Below are positions 51,606-61,639 of a stretch of DNA of 64,000 nucleotides, piece after piece. Below the pieces are notes generated by a model. It had not been told where the DNA came from. It saw nothing but the letters and a program-made list of their open reading frames with translations, and did no database searches. The stretch covers positions 21,427 through 85,426 of the forward strand of contig CAJUHP010000014.1 in NCBI GenBank assembly GCA_910586125.1, written 5' to 3'. A program made the translations under genes and the position numbers. Source of the stretch: an uncultured Lachnospiraceae bacterium. Its GTDB lineage: Bacteria; Bacillota; Clostridia; Lachnospirales; Lachnospiraceae. The first letter of the stretch is position 1, and the number at the start of each line of letters is the position of its first letter.

Positions 51606-53078
51606 ATGGAATTAAAGGATCTGCTGGAAAACGTAGCGTATAGGCTGGTAAGGGGCAGCGAGCGGACGGAGATCACCGGGGTGGAAATGGATTCCCGAAT
51701 GGTAACGCCCGGCTGCCTGTTCGTGGCGCTTTCCGGCCACCGGATGGACGGCCATGATTATATCCCGCAGGCGGCAGAGGCGAACGCTTCCGTGATTGTG
51801 GCAGAGCGAATCGTGGAGGCGCCGGAGTCTGTGACCTATGTGCTGGTGGAGGACAGCCGGGCCGCGCTGGCGGAGCTGGCGGCGGCGTTCTATGGGCATC
51901 CGGCCAGATATCTGACCGTGATCGGGATCACGGGAACCAAGGGAAAGACCACCACGGCGGCGATGATCTGGAATATTTTGGAAGCGGCAGGGAAGAAAGC
52001 CGGCCTGATCGGCACAAACGGAGCCCGCATCGGGGAAGAAAAGATTCCCACCGTGAATACCACGCCGGAGTCCTGCCTGGTGCAGAAGCTGTTTCGCCGT
52101 ATGGTGGATGCAGGGTGCGAATACGCGGTGATGGAAGTGTCCTCCCAGGGACTGATGAAGCACCGGGTCGATGGTTTTTCGTTTGATTACGGCGTGTTTA
52201 CGAATATTTCTCCCGATCACATCGGTCCGGGCGAGCATAAGGATTTTGCGGAGTATCTGGAATATAAGTCAAGGCTTTTACGCCGCTGCCGGGTGGGGAT
52301 CGTCAACCGGGACGAGGAACACTTTGAGGAGATTACAGCGAAGGCAACCTGCCGGCTGGTGACGTTCGGCATGGCGGAGGGGGCGGACTGGCGGACAGAC
52401 CAGGTGGATTATCTGACCCGCCGGGGCTTTATGGGCATCGGATTTCATCTGACAGGGCCGGAGAGCTTTCCGGTGGAGGTAAATATTCCGGGATTGTTTA
52501 ACGTATACAATGCCATGGCGGCGGCGGCGCTGTGCCGGACGATGGGAATCGGCCGGGAGGCGGTTGTATCGGGCCTTCGGAGTGTGGCGGTGGACGGGCG
52601 TATGGAGATCGTGTACGCCTCGGAGAAGTTTGCGGTGCTGGTGGACTATGCGCACAACGCCGTCAGTATGGAAAGCCTGCTGGATACGCTGCGGGACTAC
52701 CGGCCAAGGCGTCTGGTCTGCATCTTTGGCTGCGGAGGCAACCGCTCCAAAGAACGCCGGTATTCCATGGGCGAGATCGGCGGCCGCAAGGCGGATCTCT
52801 CAATCATCACAGCGGACAATTCCCGCTGGGAGAAGGTGGAAGACATTCTGGCGGATATCCGCACCGGCATGGAGAAAACCGGAGGAACCTGCATCGAGAT
52901 ACCAGATCGGAGAGAAGCGATTTGCTACAGCATAGAACATGCTGAGGAGGGCGATATCATTGCGGTGATCGGAAAAGGCCATGAGGATTATCAGGAAATC
53001 TGCGGAGTGAGAAGCCATTTTCTGGATCGGGAGGAAGTGGAGAAAGCTCTGAAAAAATTCGGATACATCCAGTTATAA
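51606..53078 (+). CDS. murE: UDP-N-acetylmuramyl-tripeptide synthetase MurE
   Basis: A 490-residue Mur ligase that adds the third amino acid (probably meso-diaminopimelate) to UDP-MurNAc-L-Ala-D-Glu. N-terminal uridine-binding domain, P-loop GTKGKTTT with K114, central HIGPGEHKDF motif with carbamylated lysine expected in YKSRLL, and C-terminal ligase domain. The specificity loop reads DNSR where DAP enzymes usually have DNPR. ATG 51606 follows a GGAGAGGGGAG site; the longer frame start at 51534 lacks one. First gene of the murE-murF-priA run. Confidence 0.95.
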   Translation: MELKDLLENVAYRLVRGSERTEITGVEMDSRMVTPGCLFVALSGHRMDGHDYIPQAAEANASVIVAERIVEAPESVTYVLVEDSRAALAELAAAFYGHPARYLTVIGITGTKGKTTTAAMIWNILEAAGKKAGLIGTNGARIGEEKIPTVNTTPESCLVQKLFRRMVDAGCEYAVMEVSSQGLMKHRVDGFSFDYGVFTNISPDHIGPGEHKDFAEYLEYKSRLLRRCRVGIVNRDEEHFEEITAKATCRLVTFGMAEGADWRTDQVDYLTRRGFMGIGFHLTGPESFPVEVNIPGLFNVYNAMAAAALCRTMGIGREAVVSGLRSVAVDGRMEIVYASEKFAVLVDYAHNAVSMESLLDTLRDYRPRRLVCIFGCGGNRSKERRYSMGEIGGRKADLSIITADNSRWEKVEDILADIRTGMEKTGGTCIEIPDRREAICYSIEHAEEGDIIAVIGKGHEDYQEICGVRSHFLDREEVEKALKKFGYIQL

Positions 53079-53088
53079 GGAGGTCAGG

Positions 53089-54501
53089 ATGGAACATATC
53101 ACAGCGGCGCAGATTGCCCGGGCGGTAGGCGGCCGGATTCTCTGCGGAGACGGGGAAACGCCGGTGCTGGATATCTGTACGGATTCCAGAAAGGCAAAAC
53201 CGGGGGATTTGTACGTGCCGATTCTGGGCGCGCGGGTCGATGGACATGCGTTTATTGGCAGCGCGGCGGAACAAGGAGCGGCGGCGGTCTTTACCAGTCA
53301 GCCGATTTTAGCAGAGCAGAGCGCCGGCGGCAAAAAGCCGGTTTTTATTCAGGTGGAAGACACGCTCCAGGCGCTGCAGGCGCTGGGAGGGTTCTGCCGC
53401 GGGCAGCTCGCGATTCCCTTTGTGGGAGTGACGGGCAGCGTGGGCAAGACCAGCACCAGAGCCATGATTGCCGCGGCGCTTTCAGCCGGATTTCATACGT
53501 TTCAGACCGAGGGAAACGCGAACAGCCAGGTGGGCGTTCCCATCACCCTGAGCCGGATTCACCGGGAATATGAGGCGGCGGTGATCGAGCTGGGCATGAG
53601 CGAGCCGGGAGAGATGACGCGGATCGCCTCCATCGCCGGTCTGAATGCGGCGGTGATAACCAACATCGGGATTTCACATATAGAACAGCTCGGCTCGCAG
53701 GCCGGGATTCTGCGGGAAAAACTGCATATCACAGACGGGCTGGCAGACGGCGGGGTCCTGATCTTAAACGGCGACGACGAGCTTCTCTATCCGGGCGCGC
53801 AAACGGATTGGAAAGCCTGTCAGGAAAAGTACCGGACTCTGTATTATGGTTTTGGCGATCACAACACATACCAGGCGGGGGAGGCAGAGCCGGAGGGGGA
53901 AGGGATGCGTTTTACACTCTGCTATCCCGGCGGAACACTCTGCGTGCATCTGCCCGTGATGGGCGAGCATCATGTGAGAAATGCGCTGGCGGCTCTGGCC
54001 TGTGCCGATGTGTTCGGCATACCCGTTTCCGATGCGGCGGCGGCACTGCGGGATTTTCAGGGGGTGCCGCACCGGCAGGAGAGAGTGGAATTTCCCGTTC
54101 TTGGGATTTCCGTCATCGACGATTCCTACAATGCCAGTCCGGATTCCATGCGGGCGGCCTTCTCGACGCTTGCCATGACCAAAAGCCGGGGGCGCAAGAT
54201 CGCGGTTCTGGCGGATATGTGGGAGCTGGGAGAAAAGACCAGGCGTTATCACTATGAGACGGGCCAGGCGCTGGCCCGGACGGATACCGATGTTTTAGTG
54301 ACCGTGGGAGAGCTGGCCCTGGAGATCGCAGCGGGAGCTGCAAAGGAGAGGCCGGATCTTTTGATCCATAGCTTTGCGGATCGGTCGGAGGCGGCCCGAT
54401 GGCTGGAACAGAACAGAGAGCCGGGAGATCTGATACTTTTTAAGGGCTCCAACGGAATGCGGCTGTTTGAGATTGTGGAGGCATGGCGGAACAAGCGATG
54501 A
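53089..54501 (+). CDS. murF: UDP-N-acetylmuramoyl-tripeptide--D-alanyl-D-alanine ligase MurF
   Basis: A 470-residue ligase adding D-Ala-D-Ala to the UDP-MurNAc-tripeptide, the last cytoplasmic step of the peptidoglycan precursor. P-loop GVTGSVGKTSTRA with K120; ELGMSEPGEM and the NIGISHIEQLGS motif near 180-195; C-terminal VIDDSYNASPDSMRAA near 342-357, all typical of MurF. AAGGAGG precedes ATG. It begins 10 bases after murE and overlaps priA by 4 bases or more. Confidence 0.97.
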   Translation: MEHITAAQIARAVGGRILCGDGETPVLDICTDSRKAKPGDLYVPILGARVDGHAFIGSAAEQGAAAVFTSQPILAEQSAGGKKPVFIQVEDTLQALQALGGFCRGQLAIPFVGVTGSVGKTSTRAMIAAALSAGFHTFQTEGNANSQVGVPITLSRIHREYEAAVIELGMSEPGEMTRIASIAGLNAAVITNIGISHIEQLGSQAGILREKLHITDGLADGGVLILNGDDELLYPGAQTDWKACQEKYRTLYYGFGDHNTYQAGEAEPEGEGMRFTLCYPGGTLCVHLPVMGEHHVRNALAALACADVFGIPVSDAAAALRDFQGVPHRQERVEFPVLGISVIDDSYNASPDSMRAAFSTLAMTKSRGRKIAVLADMWELGEKTRRYHYETGQALARTDTDVLVTVGELALEIAAGAAKERPDLLIHSFADRSEAARWLEQNREPGDLILFKGSNGMRLFEIVEAWRNKR

Positions 54502-56735
54502 AATATGCCGGCGTCATTGTAGATCTCTCAGGAGGAAGGCTGGATAAGGTATTCACCTACCGGATTCCCCCGGCTCTCAGGGAACAGATTGCGGTGGGAA
54601 TGCAGGTGGAGGTGCCTTTCGGGCAGGGAAACCGGCAAATCGACGCCTATGTGATCGAGCTGGCAGACACATGCTCCTATGACGATTCCCAGATAAAAGA
54701 AATTTCCTGCGTCAGCCAAAAGGGAGTCGCGGTGGAAAGCCAGTTGATTCAACTGGCCGGCTGGATGAAGGAGGAGTACGGCTCATCGATGCTGCAGGCG
54801 CTGAAAACGGTGCTGCCGGTGCGCAAAAGCGTCTCGCCGCTGCGCCGCCGACGGGTGCGCCTGTGTCTGGAGGGGGCGGAGAGAGACCGTTTTCTGGCCG
54901 CTCTGAGTCCGAAGCGCCAGGCGGGGCAGCTTCGCCTTTTGACGGCTCTTTCCAAGGAAGGGGAATTGGCCTATGAGACGGTGACGGGAAAGCTGCACAT
55001 CGCGCCCTCGACGCTGCGGGCGCTGGAGACAAAGGGCGTGATCGCCGTGGAGGAGGAAAACCCTTACCGCAATCCAATCAACGGCCTGAAGCAGAACGAG
55101 CAGGCCACCGTTCTAAATCTGGATCAGAAACAGATCGTGGAGGCAGTCTGCGCGGACGATAAAAGCGGCGTTCACGGGACATATCTGATCCGGGGCGTCA
55201 CCGGCAGCGGCAAGACGGAAGTCTACATGGCGATTCTTGCGCATGTGCTGGCGTCGGGCCGCCAGGCCATTGTGCTGATCCCGGAGATTGCGCTGACCTA
55301 TCAGACGGTGATGCGGTTTTACCGCCGTTTTGGGGATAAGGTATCCATTCTGAATTCTCGTCTGTCGCAGGGCGAGCGGTATGACCAGTTTATCCGGGCA
55401 AAAAAAGGGGAAATTCAGATTATGGTGGGCCCCCGGTCGGCTTTGTTCACACCATTTACACATTTGGGGCTTATTATAATAGACGAGGAACACGAAGGTT
55501 CCTATAAAAGCGAGCAAAGTCCCCGCTATCACGCCGTGCGCGTCGCCAGAAAGCGGGCCGCGATGGCGGGCGCCAGCGTTGTTCTGGGCTCCGCGACGCC
55601 GTCGGTGGATTCCTTTTACCGCTGCCAGAGAGGAGAGTACAGGCTGTTTACCTTAAACCGCCGGGCCGTGAAGGAAGCGCAGCTTCCCGCGGTGGAGATC
55701 GTCGATCTGCGAAAGGAGCTGGAGGCTGGAAACAAGTCGATTTTAAGCCGCCGCCTGGCAGAGCTTCTAAAGGATCGCCTGCAGAAAGGAGAACAGAGCC
55801 TGCTCTTTTTGAACCGGCGCGGGTATGCGGGTTTTCTCTCCTGCCGTTCCTGCGGAAAGGCGGTGAAGTGCCCGCACTGCGACGTATCGCTGACGCTGCA
55901 CCGCGGAGGCCGGATGATCTGTCATTACTGCGGGCATGAGGAGGCGGTTCCCAGGCGCTGTCCGTCCTGCGGCTCCGGCTATATCGCCGGTTTCGGGATC
56001 GGAACGCAGAAGGTGGAAGCCATGGTGGCCGAGCAGTTTCCCGGCGCACGGATTCTGCGCATGGATGCGGATACCACAGCGGCCAAGGGCGGGCATGAGG
56101 CAATCTTATCGGCTTTTGCGGACGAGCAGGCCGACATTCTGATCGGAACGCAGATGATTGTCAAGGGACACGATTTTCCCAAGGTGACGCTGGCCGGGAT
56201 TCTGGCGGCGGATCTGTCCCTGCACGGTTCTTCGTACGAGTCGTCGGAGCGCACGTTTCAGCTTCTGACGCAGGCGGCCGGGCGTGCCGGCCGGGGAAAG
56301 CTGGCCGGCCAGGTGGTGATTCAGACATACAGCCCCGAACACTACAGCATCCAGATGGCGGCCAGCCAGAATTATGAGGGCTTTTATCAGGAGGAACTGC
56401 CGTACCGGCAGATGCTCCACTATCCGCCGGTTTACGCCATGATGACGCTTTTGTTTTCGTCGAAGGACGAGCAGGCGGCCTGGCGGGCGGCCAGAGCGGT
56501 GGAAAACCTGGTGGACCGGTACATCGGCCGTTTTAGAAAAGCCGGCAGAAAAGAGCCGGAGATGATCGGCCCCTGCGATGCTCCGGTTTCAAAAATCAGT
56601 GATATTTACCGAAAAACGTTGTATATTAAACATATGGACCGGCGGGTTCTGATTACGATAAAAAACGGACTGGAGAGTCTGGCGCCGTGGGAGGAAGAAC
56701 GGGCGGGCGTTTCCGTCCAGTATGATATGCAATAA
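54498..56735 (+). CDS. priA: Primosomal protein N' (replication restart helicase PriA)
   Basis: A 745-residue superfamily 2 helicase that reloads the replisome at stalled forks. N-terminal 3'-binding domain (MKYAGVIVDL...), winged helix, helicase motifs GVTGSGKTEVY (K239) and DEEH at 329-332, a zinc-binding insert with eight cysteines (CRSCGKAVKCPHC, CHYCG, CPSCGSG), and motif VI QAAGRAGRG. Start: ATG 54498 overlaps the murF stop as ATGA; ATG 54483 is also possible but has GGAGG only one base away. Confidence 0.96.
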   Translation: MKYAGVIVDLSGGRLDKVFTYRIPPALREQIAVGMQVEVPFGQGNRQIDAYVIELADTCSYDDSQIKEISCVSQKGVAVESQLIQLAGWMKEEYGSSMLQALKTVLPVRKSVSPLRRRRVRLCLEGAERDRFLAALSPKRQAGQLRLLTALSKEGELAYETVTGKLHIAPSTLRALETKGVIAVEEENPYRNPINGLKQNEQATVLNLDQKQIVEAVCADDKSGVHGTYLIRGVTGSGKTEVYMAILAHVLASGRQAIVLIPEIALTYQTVMRFYRRFGDKVSILNSRLSQGERYDQFIRAKKGEIQIMVGPRSALFTPFTHLGLIIIDEEHEGSYKSEQSPRYHAVRVARKRAAMAGASVVLGSATPSVDSFYRCQRGEYRLFTLNRRAVKEAQLPAVEIVDLRKELEAGNKSILSRRLAELLKDRLQKGEQSLLFLNRRGYAGFLSCRSCGKAVKCPHCDVSLTLHRGGRMICHYCGHEEAVPRRCPSCGSGYIAGFGIGTQKVEAMVAEQFPGARILRMDADTTAAKGGHEAILSAFADEQADILIGTQMIVKGHDFPKVTLAGILAADLSLHGSSYESSERTFQLLTQAAGRAGRGKLAGQVVIQTYSPEHYSIQMAASQNYEGFYQEELPYRQMLHYPPVYAMMTLLFSSKDEQAAWRAARAVENLVDRYIGRFRKAGRKEPEMIGPCDAPVSKISDIYRKTLYIKHMDRRVLITIKNGLESLAPWEEERAGVSVQYDMQ

Positions 56736-56770
56736 CAGATGGAGACCATGACGTTTAGGGAGGAAAGGGA

Positions 56771-57244
56771 ATGAGTTTACGAACCATACGGGTGGAGGGA
56801 GATGAAATTCTCCGCAAGAGCAGCAAAGAGATCCAGGTAATGACGCCGCGCCTGCGCCGTCTGATCAGCGATATGCTGGATACAATGTATGAAAATAACG
56901 GCGTAGGTCTGGCGGCGGTGCAGGTGGGAATTTTAAAGCGGCTTGTGGTTATTGACACGGGAGACGACCCGCATGTGCTGATCAACCCGAAGATTATTGC
57001 CCGGTCCGGCTCACAGACCGGCTCGGAGGGATGCCTCAGCATCCCCGGCAAATCCGGGACCGTCACCCGGCCGGAAGAAGTAACCGTGCAGGCTCTGAAC
57101 GAAAATATGGAGGAGATTACGCTGACTGGCAGCGGACTGCTGGCCAGAGCCATCTGCCATGAGTGCGACCATCTGGAAGGCCAGTTGTATGTCGATTTGG
57201 TGGAAGGCGAGCTGGTGGACGACGAGGAGGAGTACGAAGACTGA
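56771..57244 (+). CDS. def: Peptide deformylase
   Basis: A 157-residue metalloenzyme removing the formyl group from nascent proteins. All three motifs are present: GVGLAAVQVG near 45-54, EGCLSIPG near 86-93, and HECDHLEG with H130, E131 and H134; Cys of motif 2 is the third metal ligand. Val replaces Pro in the usual GLAAPQVG. A short acidic tail (DDEEEYED) ends the protein. Preceded by GGGAGG; followed closely by fmt, the classic def-fmt pair. Confidence 0.97.
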   Translation: MSLRTIRVEGDEILRKSSKEIQVMTPRLRRLISDMLDTMYENNGVGLAAVQVGILKRLVVIDTGDDPHVLINPKIIARSGSQTGSEGCLSIPGKSGTVTRPEEVTVQALNENMEEITLTGSGLLARAICHECDHLEGQLYVDLVEGELVDDEEEYED

Positions 57245-57309
57245 CGGGTAGCCGCCGCAGGGTGAAATCCATGCGGCAGAATATCCGGCACAGAGAAAGG
57301 AGAGACGGT

Positions 57310-58287
57310 ATGCGGATTCTTTTTATGGGGACGCCGGATTTTTCCGTGCCGTGCCTGACCTGTCTGTATGAGGCGGGGCATACGATTCTCGGTGTGGTGA
57401 CGCAGCCCGATAAGCCCAGAGGCCGGGGAGGCGCCGTGTCCTGCACACCGGTCAAGGAGGAGGCGCTGCGCCTGGGGCTTCCCGTCTATCAGCCCCGCCG
57501 GGTGCGGGCCGAAGATTTTCTGAAGGCGGTGAGAGAGCTGGCCCCGGACGTCATTGTGGTCATTGCTTTTGGTCAGATTCTGCCGCAGGCGCTTCTTGAC
57601 ATTCCGCGCTATGGCTGTATCAATGTCCATGCTTCTCTGCTTCCCCGCTACCGCGGCGCGGCGCCCATTCAGTGGGCTGTCATTAACGGAGAGAAGGAGA
57701 CGGGGATAACGGTAATGCAGATGGACGCCGGGCTGGATACCGGCGCTATGCTGAAGAAACTGGTGATTCCGATCGCGCCGCAGGAGACCGGAGGCAGTCT
57801 CTTTGAGAAATTGAAGGCGGCCGGAGGTCCTCTGCTTTTGGAGACGCTTCGGGAGGTGGAAGCCGGGACCATAGAGGCCGTGCCGCAGACCGGGGAGAGC
57901 TGTTATGCCTCGATGCTTGACAAGGCCATGGGAGACGTGGACTGGAGTCAGAGCGCAGAGCGGATCGAGAGATGGATTCGCGGGCTGAATCCGTGGCCCT
58001 CCGCCTACACCTGCTGGAAGGAAAAGACGCTGAAGCTTTGGCGGGCGGAGGTACTTCCGGAAGATAGTAAGAGCGGGGAGGAGAACGGAAAGAAGGCGGC
58101 GCCGGGAACCATTCTCAGCCTGAAGGACGGCATTGCGGTTCAGACCGGCGGCGGCGTCCTGCGGATTCGGGAGCTGCAGATGGAGGGAAAGAAACGGATG
58201 GACGCAGAAGCTTTTCTGCGCGGCGCGCATATGGAGGCGGGAGATATCCTGAGCCGGCGCCGGGAAACCGATTCTTCCAGGACTTAG
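57310..58287 (+). CDS. fmt: Methionyl-tRNA formyltransferase
   Basis: A 325-residue enzyme formylating Met-tRNA(fMet). N-terminal Rossmann-type domain with VTQPDKPRGRGG, the catalytic SLLPRYRGAAPIQWAVINGE motif (Asn-His-Asp set within NVHASLLP and the later MDAGLDTG), and the C-terminal OB-fold domain (about 205-315) with RGLNPWPSAY. ATG 57310 follows AAAGGAG; the upstream in-frame extension overlaps def and lacks a site. Operon partner of def. Confidence 0.97.
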   Translation: MRILFMGTPDFSVPCLTCLYEAGHTILGVVTQPDKPRGRGGAVSCTPVKEEALRLGLPVYQPRRVRAEDFLKAVRELAPDVIVVIAFGQILPQALLDIPRYGCINVHASLLPRYRGAAPIQWAVINGEKETGITVMQMDAGLDTGAMLKKLVIPIAPQETGGSLFEKLKAAGGPLLLETLREVEAGTIEAVPQTGESCYASMLDKAMGDVDWSQSAERIERWIRGLNPWPSAYTCWKEKTLKLWRAEVLPEDSKSGEENGKKAAPGTILSLKDGIAVQTGGGVLRIRELQMEGKKRMDAEAFLRGAHMEAGDILSRRRETDSSRT

Positions 58288-58419
58288 CCGCCAGGTTTTT
58301 GATATCCCCCATCTTTAACACCGTAACACAATAACCATGTATGCGCCGGATCGCGCATCGCCAAAGGTTCTGCCGGTGAAAAAGGCCAAAAAGCAGGATC
58401 AAGAAGGAGGTACAGCCGT

Positions 58420-59106
58420 ATGTTTTATTACGATCCTTATTATATTCTGGTTATCATAGGCGTGATTATTTCTATGATTGCCTCGGCCAGAGTTTCGGGA
58501 ACATTCCGCAAGTTTGATCTGGTGAGAAGCCGGACGGGCATGACGGGCGCCGAGGCGGCCAAAAGGCTTCTGCAGGCGCAGGGAATCTATGACGTTTCGG
58601 TTCAGAGAGTCAGCGGGGAGCTGACCGATCACTACGATCCCAGGGACCGGGTGCTGCGCCTGTCAGACAGTACGTTCGGTTCCACTTCGGTGGCGGCAAT
58701 CGGAGTGGCCGCCCATGAGTGCGGCCACGCCATGCAGCACGCCGAGAATTATATGCCGCTGACGCTTCGCTCGGCTCTGGTGCCGGTGGCGAACTTCGGT
58801 TCCCGTTTTTCCATGCTGCTGATTATCGCCGGGCTGTTTATGGGACAGTTTCTGGTGGAGGCGGGGATTCTGCTGTTTAGCGCCGTGGTGCTGTTTCAGA
58901 TCGTGACGCTGCCGGTGGAGTTCAATGCGAGCAGCCGCGCGCTGCGTCTTCTGGGGGACAACGGGATTCTCTATGAGGAAGAAGTCGGCATGACGAAAAA
59001 AGTGCTGCGGGCCGCGGCTCTGACCTATGTGGCCTCGGTGCTGGCCTCGATTCTGCAGCTTTTGCGCCTGGTTCTCCTGTACGGAGGAAGAGGGCGTCGT
59101 GACTGA
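58420..59106 (+). CDS. Membrane zinc metallopeptidase (YugP family)
   Basis: A 228-residue membrane protein of the neutral zinc metallopeptidase family (Zn_peptidase_2). One N-terminal helix, a domain with HECGHAMQH (HExxH, near residues 105-113), then two or three helices between 120 and 220. A downstream Glu in PVEFNASSRAL is the likely third ligand. Substrate unknown. Conserved neighbour of fmt and rsmB in Firmicutes. AGGAGG site before ATG. Confidence 0.92.
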   Translation: MFYYDPYYILVIIGVIISMIASARVSGTFRKFDLVRSRTGMTGAEAAKRLLQAQGIYDVSVQRVSGELTDHYDPRDRVLRLSDSTFGSTSVAAIGVAAHECGHAMQHAENYMPLTLRSALVPVANFGSRFSMLLIIAGLFMGQFLVEAGILLFSAVVLFQIVTLPVEFNASSRALRLLGDNGILYEEEVGMTKKVLRAAALTYVASVLASILQLLRLVLLYGGRGRRD

Positions 59107-59134
59107 GCTCCGGAAAAAAAGGGAGGCGGGAAAG

Positions 59135-60565
59135 ATGCCTGCCGGACAGGAAAAAGGAGAGGACCTTCGGGCAGCAGCCCTGGAGGTCCTTCTGGAAGTG
59201 CTGGAAAAAAAGGAATTCTGCCATCTGGCCTTGCGGCGCAGCCTGAAAGCCCATGCCGGGTATGATAAACGGCAGAGGGCTTTTTTTACCCGCCTGACAG
59301 AAGGAACGGTGGAGCGCTGCCTGGAGTTGGATTATATCATCGACCAGTATTCCAGCACGCCGATTGGTAAGATGAAGCCGGTTATCCGCAGCATTCTGCG
59401 GATGAGTGTATATCAGCTCTTGTATATGGATGGAACGCCGGACGCCGCCGTCTGCAACGAGGCGGTGAAACTGACGGTAAAGAAAGGGTTTGCGGGCCTG
59501 AGAGGATTTGTGAACGGTGTCCTGAGAAAAATAGCCTCGCAGAAAGAAGCTCTCACCTATCCGCCGGAGGATACAGCCGAGGGGTTGTCCGTGCGCAGTT
59601 CGACGCCTCTGTGGATTGTGCAGAAATGGCAGGCGGTTTATGGGACAGCCCGGACAAGACAGATTCTTTCGGCCCTGTCCGGCGAGCGTCCGCTGATCGT
59701 TCACATGAATCTTTCGGCAGAGAAGGAGGAGACGATCACGGCAAGCCTGAGGAAGCAGGGGGTTCATGCGTCGCCTCATCCTTACAGCGGAGAAGCGCTG
59801 TGCCTGGAGCATGTGGACAGGCTGGAAGATCTCCTCGCCTTTCAGAATGGATGGATTCAGGTCCAGGATATCAGTTCGCAGATCGCGTCCCATCTGGCGC
59901 TTTTTGCGCTGCAAAGCGCCTGGCAGAATCATTCGGAAGAGCTTCGCGTTCTCGACGTCTGCGCCGCTCCGGGAGGGAAAAGCCTTTATGTGGCACAGGG
60001 TGCGCGGCGGCTGGGAATCCCTGCTCAGTTTACCGCCAGAGATCTGACCGAACAGAAGGCGGAACAGATCCGGGAGAACTGCCGCCGCCTGCAGCTTTGT
60101 GAAGTTCATACGCAGGTTTGGGATGCGTTAAAGATAGATCCGGGCTGGGAGCAGTCGGCCGATGTGCTGATCGCAGATCTTCCCTGCTCTGGTCTGGGGA
60201 TTATGGCCCGGAAAAACGATATCAAATATCGCATGACAGAGGAGGCACAGAGGGAGCTGGCAGATCTTCAGCGGCAGATTCTTTCCGTGGTCTGGCGTTA
60301 TGTGAAGCCGGGAGGCTATCTGCTTTTCAGCACCTGCACCATCAACACCGGGGAGAACGAAGAGAACACGAGATGGCTTTGGGAACAGTTTCCGCTTGCG
60401 CCGGTGGAGATCGCGGGCTGGCTGGGAGAGCTGACGGGAAGCGCGCAGGAGAGCGGTTTGGCGCCGCTTTCCGTGGATGTCCAGGGAAATTCTCTGCAGC
60501 TTCTGCCGGGGATTCATGACAGCGACGGTTTCTTTGTGTCGGTGTTCAGACGGTGCGGGGAATAG
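59135..60565 (+). CDS. rsmB: 16S rRNA (cytosine-967-C5)-methyltransferase RsmB
   Basis: A 476-residue rRNA methyltransferase: N-terminal NusB-like RNA-binding domain (10-150) and a Rossmann SAM domain with DVCAAPGGKSLYVAQ near 280-294, catalytic cysteines in DLPCSGLG near 350 and FSTCTINTGENE near 400. ATG 59135 is 8 bases after GGGAGG; the frame extends upstream into the peptidase gene (GTG 59099 is a less likely start). Confidence 0.95.
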   Translation: MPAGQEKGEDLRAAALEVLLEVLEKKEFCHLALRRSLKAHAGYDKRQRAFFTRLTEGTVERCLELDYIIDQYSSTPIGKMKPVIRSILRMSVYQLLYMDGTPDAAVCNEAVKLTVKKGFAGLRGFVNGVLRKIASQKEALTYPPEDTAEGLSVRSSTPLWIVQKWQAVYGTARTRQILSALSGERPLIVHMNLSAEKEETITASLRKQGVHASPHPYSGEALCLEHVDRLEDLLAFQNGWIQVQDISSQIASHLALFALQSAWQNHSEELRVLDVCAAPGGKSLYVAQGARRLGIPAQFTARDLTEQKAEQIRENCRRLQLCEVHTQVWDALKIDPGWEQSADVLIADLPCSGLGIMARKNDIKYRMTEEAQRELADLQRQILSVVWRYVKPGGYLLFSTCTINTGENEENTRWLWEQFPLAPVEIAGWLGELTGSAQESGLAPLSVDVQGNSLQLLPGIHDSDGFFVSVFRRCGE

Positions 60566-60574
60566 GGAGGAAAT

Positions 60575-61639
60575 ATGAAAGAGATTCGTTCTTTGAGCGC
60601 GGAAGAGTTGGCAGGAGAACTGGAGGCGATGGGGGAGAAGAAATTTCGTGCTTCGCAGATTTTCGACTGGCTGCACCGCCGCCCGGTGGATTCATTTGAC
60701 GAGATGACCAACCTGCCCGTGTCTCTGCGCGGCCGGCTGGCCGCACAGTTTTCACTCGTCTCGCTGAAAGCGGTCAATGTGCTGACTTCCCGTATCGACG
60801 GCACAAAAAAATTTTTGTTTGAGTTACCGGACGGAAACGTGATTGAGAGCGTTTGGATGTCCTATCACCACGGCAACAGCGTCTGTATCTCCTCCCAGGT
60901 CGGCTGCCGGATGGGCTGCTGCTTCTGCGCCTCCACACTGGACGGTCTGGTCAGAGGACTAAAGCCTTCGGAGATGCTGGAGCAGGTGTATCAGATCCGA
61001 AAGCTCACGAAGGAGAGAGTGGATAACATCGTCGTGATGGGCAGCGGCGAACCGCTGGATAACTATGAAAATCTGCTTCGCTTTATCCGTCTGCTGACCG
61101 ATGAGAGAGGTCAGAATATCAGCGGGCGTTCCATCACCGTGTCCACCTGCGGCCTGGTTCCTCAGATTTACCGGCTGGCCGAAGAAAAACTGGGGCTGAC
61201 GCTGGCCCTTTCTCTGCATGCCGGCGATCAGGAAACCAGGGAGAAGCTGATGCCCATAGCGCGGCGCTATGAGCTTTCTGAGGTGCTGGCGGCCTGCGAT
61301 CACTATTTTGAAACAACGGGCCGCCGCATCAGCTATGAATACAGTCTGGTGCATGGGGTGAACGATACGCTGGAGCATGCCAAGGCGCTGGCCGGCCTTC
61401 TGGGAAAGCGGAACTGTCATGTGAATCTGATTCCGGTCAATCCCATAAAGGAACGGGACTTTACCCGTGGAGCCAGAAAAGAGACGGAGGCGTTTCAGGA
61501 GGTACTGGAAAAAAGTGGGATTTCCGCCACCATACGCAGGGAGATGGGGCGTGATATCGAAGGGGCCTGCGGGCAGTTGCGCAGGAGTTATCTGGGAAGC
61601 AGGGCGAATGCGCAGGAGACGGGAGAGGTCATTTTGTGA
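60575..61639 (+). CDS. rlmN: 23S rRNA (adenine-2503-C2)/tRNA methyltransferase RlmN
   Basis: A 354-residue radical SAM enzyme that methylates A2503 of 23S rRNA and A37 of some tRNAs. Cluster motif C111-x3-C115-x2-C118 (CRMGCCFC), GSGEPLDNYENLL near 155, and the second catalytic cysteine C332 in EGACGQL. GGAGG ribosome site. Starts 9 bases after rsmB. The usual downstream phosphatase and kinase genes of this operon are missing; an AT-rich region begins right after the stop. Confidence 0.97.
   Translation: MKEIRSLSAEELAGELEAMGEKKFRASQIFDWLHRRPVDSFDEMTNLPVSLRGRLAAQFSLVSLKAVNVLTSRIDGTKKFLFELPDGNVIESVWMSYHHGNSVCISSQVGCRMGCCFCASTLDGLVRGLKPSEMLEQVYQIRKLTKERVDNIVVMGSGEPLDNYENLLRFIRLLTDERGQNISGRSITVSTCGLVPQIYRLAEEKLGLTLALSLHAGDQETREKLMPIARRYELSEVLAACDHYFETTGRRISYEYSLVHGVNDTLEHAKALAGLLGKRNCHVNLIPVNPIKERDFTRGARKETEAFQEVLEKSGISATIRREMGRDIEGACGQLRRSYLGSRANAQETGEVIL

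Noticed and set aside
56755..58230. 491-codon open frame on the minus strand across def and fmt
   Set aside because: Covers two well-conserved genes on the other strand; composition is that of a GC-rich shadow.
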